NCBI GenBank assembly: GCA_023396345.1
Contig: JAEWWO010000203.1
Coordinates: 1-7,056, forward strand
Source of the DNA: Bacteroidota bacterium
GTDB taxonomy: Bacteria > Bacteroidota > Bacteroidia > Chitinophagales > Chitinophagaceae
DNA length: 7,056 bases
Reading direction: 5' to 3'
In this document: positions 6,751 to 7,056 of the stretch, piece by piece
Numbering within the stretch: the stretch's first letter is position 1
Layout: the number at the start of each line of letters is the position of its first letter
Made by a program: the position numbers and the translations under genes
The notes under the pieces: model-generated
Database searches by the model: none
What the model saw: only the letters and a program-made list of their open reading frames with translations
Told to the model about the DNA's origin: nothing

Positions 6751-6781
6751 TTTGGAGATAAAAAATAAAGCAGTACCTTTG
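6751..6781 (+). promoter_or_regulatory. Strong predicted promoter of rpsJ / S10 operon
   Basis: TTTG at 6751-6754 and TACCTTTG at 6774-6781 match both boxes of the Bacteroidota housekeeping promoter exactly, with the canonical 19-base spacer. Transcription would begin a few bases after 6781, giving a leader of roughly 25 bases before the rpsJ ATG at 6812. This is the best promoter match in the window and suits a highly expressed ribosomal protein operon. Confidence 0.8.
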
Positions 6782-6785
6782 CAAT

Positions 6786-6804
6786 CCCAAATTAAAAAAT
6801 TGGG
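6786..6804 (+). promoter_or_regulatory. Inverted repeat at the 5' end of the rpsJ leader
   Basis: CCCAA (6786-6790) and TTGGG (6800-6804) can form a 5-bp stem around an A+T-rich 9-base interior, which may add two A-T pairs past a mismatch. It begins within a few bases of the predicted transcription start and ends 7 bases before the ATG. It could protect the 5' end, modulate initiation or be a protein-binding site. The stem is short, so structure formation is uncertain. Confidence 0.45.
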
Positions 6805-6811
6805 TAAGATT

Positions 6812-7056
6812 ATGTCTCAAAGAATTAGAATCAAATTACAGTCATACGATCACAGCCTTGTAGATAAGTCTGCTGAGAAAATAGTAAAAACAGTACGTGG
6901 TACAGGTGCCGTAGTTACGGGTCCAATTCCTTTACCTACACACAAGAAAATATTTACTGTTTTACGTTCTCCGCACGTGAACAAGAAAAGCCGCGAGCAG
7001 TTTCAACTGGCTACGCACAAGCGCTTATTAGATATCTATACTTCTTCTTCAAGAAC
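6812..7056 (+). CDS. rpsJ: 30S ribosomal protein S10 (3' end outside window)
   Basis: The first 81 residues of ribosomal protein S10, which sits in the head of the 30S subunit and, as NusE, joins NusB in transcription antitermination. It begins [18 protein letters not shown]. It contains the family signature [11 protein letters not shown] (about residues 34-44), followed by [20 protein letters not shown] and the THKRLLDIY helix. The full protein is normally about 100-105 residues, so roughly 20 are missing because the window ends. The ATG at 6812 is fixed by family alignment and by the promoter just upstream. No Shine-Dalgarno sequence is evident, as is common in this phylum. rpsJ usually heads the S10 operon (rplC, rplD and others), so more ribosomal protein genes are expected to the right. 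Confidence 0.97.
   Translation, partial: MSQRIRIKLQSYDHSLVDKSAEKIVKTVRGTGAVVTGPIPLPTHKKIFTVLRSPHVNKKSREQFQLATHKRLLDIYTSSSR

Larger units (their letters stand above)
6437..6811. other. 375-bp A+T-rich intergenic region before rpsJ
   Basis: This stretch separates the divergent small membrane protein gene and rpsJ. It holds the candidate promoter of the former at one end and the rpsJ promoter and leader at the other. The middle (about 6480-6640) is A+T-rich with no hairpin, RNA gene or credible coding frame that I can see. Between 6645 and 6726 there is a perfect TAATTTTG box, a 16-codon reading frame and a tandem 10-bp repeat, listed separately. Confidence 0.7.

Noticed and set aside
1..7056. 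Search for a defence island, mobile element, CRISPR array or transfer signs
   Set aside because: No transposase, integrase, terminal repeats, regularly spaced repeats, tRNA or nuclease/helicase genes were seen; the genes are housekeeping or common families with similar base composition.

Overview
The window looks like an ordinary chromosomal segment from a member of the Bacteroidota. Three things point there: A+T-rich intergenic DNA, little sign of Shine-Dalgarno sequences before the genes, and promoter-like TTTG-N19-TAnnTTTG elements, most clearly before rpsJ. The protein families also fit, including a long RodA, a lipoprotein with a domain type common in this phylum, and a tiny signal-peptide plus membrane-anchor protein. 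I cannot name the genus; a Chitinophagales-like origin is only a guess.

Layout, left to right. Positions 1-3537 hold three closely spaced + strand genes, probably one transcription unit: the 3' part of the penicillin-binding protein 2 gene, rodA, and a CorA-type divalent-cation channel. PBP2 and RodA are the transpeptidase and glycosyltransferase of the cell-elongation peptidoglycan machinery. After an A+T-rich gap comes a predicted lipoprotein of unknown function (3643-4623, +). It converges on a short-chain dehydrogenase/reductase gene (4704-5408, -), with a long hairpin between the two. The reductase gene shares a 94-bp divergent intergenic region with a DUF502 membrane protein gene (5503-6162, +). 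That gene converges on a 79-residue secreted or membrane protein gene (6197-6436, -), and a hairpin with a T-run on the minus strand spans the end of the DUF502 gene.

Positions 6437-6811 are a very A+T-rich intergenic region ending in a strong promoter match and a short 5' leader with an inverted repeat. This drives rpsJ (ribosomal protein S10, cut by the window end), the usual first gene of the S10 ribosomal protein operon.

I found no mobile element, CRISPR array, RNA gene, toxin-antitoxin pair or defence cluster, and no convincing new system. The points most worth a second look are the rpsJ leader, the 375-bp region before it with a tandem 10-bp repeat and a 16-codon reading frame, the terminator overlapping the DUF502 stop codon, and the uncharacterised lipoprotein and small membrane protein.
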